Origin: Pelosinus fermentans DSM 17108
Lineage (GTDB): Bacteria; Bacillota; Negativicutes; DSM-13327
Reading direction: 5' to 3'
NCBI RefSeq assembly: GCF_000271485.2
Contig: NZ_AKVN02000001.1
Location: forward strand, 4,656,501 to 4,720,500
Length of the DNA: 64,000 nt
Notes under the pieces: model-generated
Told to the model about the DNA's origin: nothing
Seen by the model: only the letters and a program-made list of their open reading frames with translations
The model's database searches: none
Shown: positions 60,465 to 64,000 of the stretch, one piece after another
How the letters are laid out: each line of letters begins with the position of its first letter
Position numbering within the stretch: position 1 is the stretch's first letter
Program-made: the position numbers and the translations under genes

Positions 60465-62423
60465 TTAATAATTATAGCTTGCTTTTACCCATATTGTACG
60501 ACCAGGTTCGTTTACTCTAAATGAAGAAGCAATACCCAGCGCAGGGATTGCTGCCCCTGATCGGCTAATAAATTCAGAGTAATTTTTATCAAAGATATTA
60601 TCAATTCCAGCCGCGATAGTAACCTGTTTGGTCGCCTTATAGGCCAGGTTGGCTGAAAGGATACCAAAGCCACTGCTTGCACCCAGATCATAGCCAATTT
60701 CACTGCCGCTGTTTAAATCGTAACGGGTTTGTGCCTGAACGCCGCGCCACAGCAAGCCCGCTTCTACCTTCTCATGGCTGTATTTGAGTCCCAGTGTTCC
60801 TTCCAAGGGTGGAATTTGGGCTAATGGTTTATCATCCGCATCATTATTGCCCCGTACATAGGCAAGTGAAGCTGTTGCCGTCCAATGCTTATTCAGCGAA
60901 TAGATCAGATCGATTTCGCCCCCATAGAGTGATGCATCAATATTTTCTGCTGTCTTTGTCGCTGAGTTATTTGCATTTTTAAATAAGATAAAGTCATCTA
61001 TATTTGCATAAAACAAAGATATACTCGTATTAAGTTTTCCTGAACGATAAATAAGTCCGGTATCAAGTTGAGTGCTCTTTTCTGGTTTCAGATAAAAATT
61101 GGTTCTCCGTTCCCAATAATCTGCTGGTCTTTGGGCATGTCCAATACCGACATATGAGGTAACCGGGGCATTTTTATGATCATGTTCATAACGCAGGAAG
61201 GCACCGTATGTCCGGTCATGATCTTCCGCCTCTGTTTTTGCATTCTTTACATCAAGGCTGTCAGTCCTGAGTCCAGCCAGCAAACGGCTATTCGTATCCA
61301 ACTGGTGTTTAGCTTCGCCAAACAGACCATAATTCGTGAATATCAAATCCCGGCTCCAGCTTGAATACCCCATCCCCATATTACTTCGTCCATTATGTTT
61401 ATTTTTTTGATAATCCATTCCAACGGTTCCCGTAGTCGATTTTCCTAAAATTAAATCTGCTGCTAAACGTCCGCCATTTGCAGTCCGGTCAACTTCCATA
61501 GCCATATTCATCATGGATGAGTTAGGCCGTAATGAGTAGTTGTCCATCACATGATCCACATAATTATGAAATGCTTTGAATTCTATATTACTAATCACCG
61601 ATGATACATTTTTCTTGCTAAACTTAAAAGTATAATCATTACGGTCAAATTTCGGACCATCCATTGACCTTCCGCCGTAAGCCGCTTCAGCATCACTGGT
61701 TTCTGCAGTAAATTCATACAATGTATCCGCATCAGGTGTCCAGCCAAAAATACCAGTCAGACTTTGCCTCGTATAAAAAGAATGAACTTTATTGCCATTA
61801 CCGTCTTTATAGTCATTCGAATTTGACCTGGTTTTTATAATCCGTACATAACCTTTTGTATCACCCGCAGTAACGTCCAATAATTCATCATCACGGCCGG
61901 CACTGCCGACAAGTACACTGCTGTTAACCCTGACTCCCGGCTGGTCAAATCGTTTTGTCTCCCGTTCAAATAAGACCGTTCCAGCTACGTTACCGCCACC
62001 GTATTTAACCGTCTCAGGTCCTTTCAAAACTGAAATTTTGCTATACGCTTCAGGAAAAACATAAGAAGTGGTCGGATCCATCCGGCCAGGGCATGCTCCA
62101 AACTGATACGTACCATCTAATAAAACATTAAGACGCGTTCCTCCCAATCCCCGGAAAACCGGATCGCTGCCTGTCCCGCCCTGTCGGGCCACCGAAAAGC
62201 CTGGAATATTTTTCAGATATCCACCGCCGTCAGCGGCTGGAACCGGCTGCCTTGGTGATTTAGGATCAGTCTCCACAATTAATGGCTCACTAACCGCCGG
62301 TGCGGTAACAACGATCTCATCCAATGTAAATGTTACTTTTTCCTCCTCTGCCGCTAACGCTGACTGCGTATTCGCCGAGAGCAGCAACAGTGAAGAAATC
62401 ACAAAGGTCCGTACTTTTTTCAT
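60465..62423 (-). CDS. oprC: TonB-dependent copper receptor (OprC-like)
   Basis: A 652-residue outer-membrane receptor with signal peptide (cleavage after QSALAA), TonB box region (TLDEIVVTAP), plug domain (GGGYLKNIPGFSVARQGG, DPVFRGLGGTRLNVLLDG) and a beta-barrel ending in ...RTIWVKASYNY. The stretch GACPGRMDPTTSYVFPE with Cys and Met matches the OprC/NosA copper-receptor family, as does the later methionine-rich NSSMMNMAMEVDR. ATG 62423 after AAGGATG is preferred. It should import copper, or a copper complex, across an outer membrane. Confidence 0.9.
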   Translation of the reverse strand: MKKVRTFVISSLLLLSANTQSALAAEEEKVTFTLDEIVVTAPAVSEPLIVETDPKSPRQPVPAADGGGYLKNIPGFSVARQGGTGSDPVFRGLGGTRLNVLLDGTYQFGACPGRMDPTTSYVFPEAYSKISVLKGPETVKYGGGNVAGTVLFERETKRFDQPGVRVNSSVLVGSAGRDDELLDVTAGDTKGYVRIIKTRSNSNDYKDGNGNKVHSFYTRQSLTGIFGWTPDADTLYEFTAETSDAEAAYGGRSMDGPKFDRNDYTFKFSKKNVSSVISNIEFKAFHNYVDHVMDNYSLRPNSSMMNMAMEVDRTANGGRLAADLILGKSTTGTVGMDYQKNKHNGRSNMGMGYSSWSRDLIFTNYGLFGEAKHQLDTNSRLLAGLRTDSLDVKNAKTEAEDHDRTYGAFLRYEHDHKNAPVTSYVGIGHAQRPADYWERRTNFYLKPEKSTQLDTGLIYRSGKLNTSISLFYANIDDFILFKNANNSATKTAENIDASLYGGEIDLIYSLNKHWTATASLAYVRGNNDADDKPLAQIPPLEGTLGLKYSHEKVEAGLLWRGVQAQTRYDLNSGSEIGYDLGASSGFGILSANLAYKATKQVTIAAGIDNIFDKNYSEFISRSGAAIPALGIASSFRVNEPGRTIWVKASYNY

Positions 62424-62426
62424 CAA

Positions 62427-62936
62427 ATCATCATCCTTTATTCTGTTATAAGAACGCTAAGCCATAACTAATCATTTTTGCTGAAAATGAATACCTCCCC
62501 ATTTTTTCTTTCTAAAATAAGAATATTGCGACCTGAAAAAACAATAAAGACCAGAAATGTCCATAGGAACAATCCTGGCCTTCAGTTCTTTACCAATCAG
62601 CCAATATTAACTTCCCTTTTAATAATACTCCTTTCCCTTGGGATACAATACTATCTTAAAGTGCTATCATCTTATCCAAAAATACCATAAACAATCATTT
62701 ATTATCTGCCCTTAATCAGCTTACGGTTTATCGATCAGCCCTTTTATACCACCACTAGTTGAAAAATATAAGCAGAACTTTTAAAAAATCTCAATAGTAC
62801 TTTTGGATAGTAGTAGACATTACAAAAATATAGTTGATGAAGATAACTGCAGGTGTTTTTTGTTGGATAGTAGTCTGATATTGCCAGCTATATTTTAAAA
62901 GCAATTGCAAACTCCCATGTTTTTTCAAAATTCCAC
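62427..62936. other. Intergenic region upstream of oprC-like gene
   Basis: About 510 bp with no gene that I can support. A 12-base direct repeat TTGGATAGTAGT occurs at 62803-62814 and 62863-62874, sixty bases apart; its meaning is unknown. No CsoR-like or Fur-like box was recognised. Confidence 0.4.
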
Positions 62937-62964
62937 TTGACAGCTACAAAAGGAAGAGTATAAT
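62937..62964 (+). promoter_or_regulatory. Sigma-A promoter of the T-box transcript
   Basis: TTGACA at 62937-62942 and TATAAT at 62959-62964, both exact consensus, 16 bases apart. Transcription should start near 62972. Confidence 0.88.
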
Positions 62965-62971
62965 GATAGAT

Positions 62972-63305
62972 AATTAACAAAAAGCAGTGCAATCTCGATT
63001 ATTTTTAATATTATTGTAAATGTGATGAGGGAGAATGTTGCAATCCTATGATCGTTTCAGAGAGCCGGTGGTTGGTGTGAACCGGTAGCGAGGGGAATGT
63101 AAAAATCACTCCTGAACAGCAAAGCTGAAATGTAAAAGTAAGCTGCGCCGGTTTCAGCTCCTTAATGGAGTGCAACCGTTATCTTGCTAGGGTTGTTAGA
63201 CCTGATGAGAGGTAGACCAATTGGTCTATGAAAAAGGGTGGTATCGCGAGAAATTTCTCTTGCCCCTTTGAGTCAATTAAGACTCGAAGGGCAAGAGTTT
63301 TTTTT
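62972..63305 (+). promoter_or_regulatory. T-box riboswitch leader, possibly isoleucine-specific
   Basis: The stem I distal signature AGAGAGCCGGTGGTTGGTG lies around 63059-63077, and the T-box sequence AAGGGTGGTATCGCGAG at 63234-63250. The most likely specifier is ATC at 63105-63107, right before ACTCCTGAA, which would read tRNA-Ile; this is judged by position only. The leader ends in a terminator. Uncharged tRNA would allow expression of the transporter gene downstream. Confidence 0.9.
63257..63305 (+). terminator. T-box regulated terminator
   Basis: CTCTTGCCC pairs with GGGCAAGAG, extended by CTTTGAGTC/GACTCGAAG, followed by eight T. Its left arm follows the T-box sequence, as expected for the antiterminator switch. 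Confidence 0.9.
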
Positions 63306-63358
63306 ATTGCATGATTTAGCTTATGATTTCAAACAAAATGAATTAGGAGGTTTATTAC

Positions 63359-64000
63359 ATGGTTACGTTTTTAGAAAAGTTAGCAGCACTGGTTTGCAAG
63401 TATATGACGGTCTGGGTGCTAGTTGCCTCAACCATTGCTTTTGTTAACCCTGCTCCCTTTAAATTTGTCGGTCCGTATATTTCCTATCTATTAGGTGTGA
63501 TTATGCTGGGAATGGGGCTCACCATGTCCTTGAAAGATTTTCGTCTGGTTTTGACTAGGCCCAAGGATGTTTTTTATGGCGTAAGTTTTCGTTATTTGAT
63601 TATGCCGTTAGCAGGTTTTGGGGTAGCAAAATTATTGGGATTACCGCCGGCCTTAGCTGCAGGAATGGTACTATTAGGGGCTGCTCCCAGCGGCACGGGT
63701 TCAAATGTCATGACTTACATTGCCAAAGGTGACACAGCTCTTTCTATCACTGTTTCCAGTGTGAATACGATTTTAGCCCCCGTTTTGACACCATATATTT
63801 TTCTACTATTGGCTGGTTCAATGATTCCTATCGATGTTACCGTACTCCTTGTTGACATTGTCAAGATTGTATTGATTCCTGTCGCTGCTGGTGTTGCCCT
63901 TCATATGGCGGCTCCTAATCTGGTGGAAAAGATTATTAAGATTGTTCCTGCTGTATCAGTGGTATTTATTATTACGATTTTGTCTTCCGTTGTCGCACTG
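63359..64000 (+). CDS. BASS-family (bile acid:Na+ symporter type) transporter, 3' end outside window
   Basis: The first 214 residues of a BASS/SBF transporter: YISYLLGVIMLGMGLTMSLK, DFRLVLTRPKDVFYG, ALAAGMVLLGAAPSGTGSNV, TYIAKGDTALSITVSSVNTI and continuing membrane segments. AGGAGG precedes ATG 63359. Bacterial relatives carry bile acids, pantothenate or keto acids. T-box control suggests a substrate linked to a branched-chain amino acid, for instance a 2-oxo acid precursor; this is inference. Confidence 0.9.
   Translation, partial: MVTFLEKLAALVCKYMTVWVLVASTIAFVNPAPFKFVGPYISYLLGVIMLGMGLTMSLKDFRLVLTRPKDVFYGVSFRYLIMPLAGFGVAKLLGLPPALAAGMVLLGAAPSGTGSNVMTYIAKGDTALSITVSSVNTILAPVLTPYIFLLLAGSMIPIDVTVLLVDIVKIVLIPVAAGVALHMAAPNLVEKIIKIVPAVSVVFIITILSSVVAL

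Noticed and set aside
1-64000. CRISPR arrays, tRNA and rRNA genes
   Set aside because: No regularly spaced repeats and no tRNA- or rRNA-like sequence was noticed while reading; a dedicated scan was not possible.

Overview
The window reads as chromosomal DNA of an anaerobic, diderm Firmicute of the Negativicutes (Sporomusaceae/Pelosinus type); this placement is inferred. Firmicute traits are strong AGGAGG ribosome sites, a T-box leader, LevR-type regulators and many PTS operons. Outer-membrane traits are an OprC-like TonB-dependent receptor and an LptA/OstA-like periplasmic protein. No rRNA, tRNA or CRISPR array was seen.

Layout. (1) 1-5854: a sigma-54 controlled operon for four-carbon acid sugars: kinase, PdxA2-like dehydrogenase, DapA-like aldolase and a 2-hydroxyacid dehydrogenase cut by the window edge, with its PrpR_N-type activator upstream. 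(2) 6114-6614: a decaying copy of an O6-alkylguanine-DNA methyltransferase gene. (3) 6595-23236: a 16.6 kb island. It carries two IS1182-like elements, IS3, IS66, RAYT and kdsD fossils, a methyltransferase, and a minus-strand operon (18217 down to 8860) coding for a PatB-like PLP enzyme, HAD phosphatase, SAH deaminase, SAH hydrolase, SAICAR-synthetase homologue, formamidase-like protein, DUF362 protein, ketosynthase, short-form HisG and acyl carrier protein. I do not recognise this combination; the ketosynthase, ACP and DUF362 genes contain frameshifts. (4) 23237-24730: a second copy of the regulator N-terminus plus an intact methyltransferase gene. The two 1.45 kb direct repeats flank the island exactly as a single-crossover (Campbell) integration of a circle would leave them.

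(5) 25065-29193: M20 amidohydrolase, two membrane proteins (one DUF3100) and a dedicated regulator. (6) 29440-29649: CopZ with a CsoR-like operator. (7) 29874-37784: LevR regulator, mannose-family PTS, and the AraM/AraL pair (glycerol-1-phosphate dehydrogenase and HAD-IIA phosphatase). (8) 38090-41091: TetR regulator, small protein, LptA-like protein and a secreted class 3 lipase, with two copies of a probable TetR operator. (9) 41201-45979: a protease with an unusual N-terminal domain, PhzF-like, EamA and MtnX-like genes. (10) 46133-54187: a second LevR/mannose-PTS operon ending in SIS isomerase, 2-hydroxyacid dehydrogenase and DapA-like aldolase. (11) 54604-60192: BglG/MtlR-type regulator, fructose-family PTS and two class II aldolases. 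(12) 60465-62423: OprC-like copper receptor. (13) 62937-64000: promoter, T-box leader and a BASS-family transporter cut by the window end.

Much of the window serves uptake and breakdown of sugars, polyols and acid sugars. Three sigma-54 activators each sit directly upstream of an operon with a clear -24/-12 promoter. DapA-like and 2-hydroxyacid dehydrogenase genes occur together twice, suggesting a reusable catabolic module. Frameshift calls in the island could reflect either gene decay or consensus errors in the assembly.
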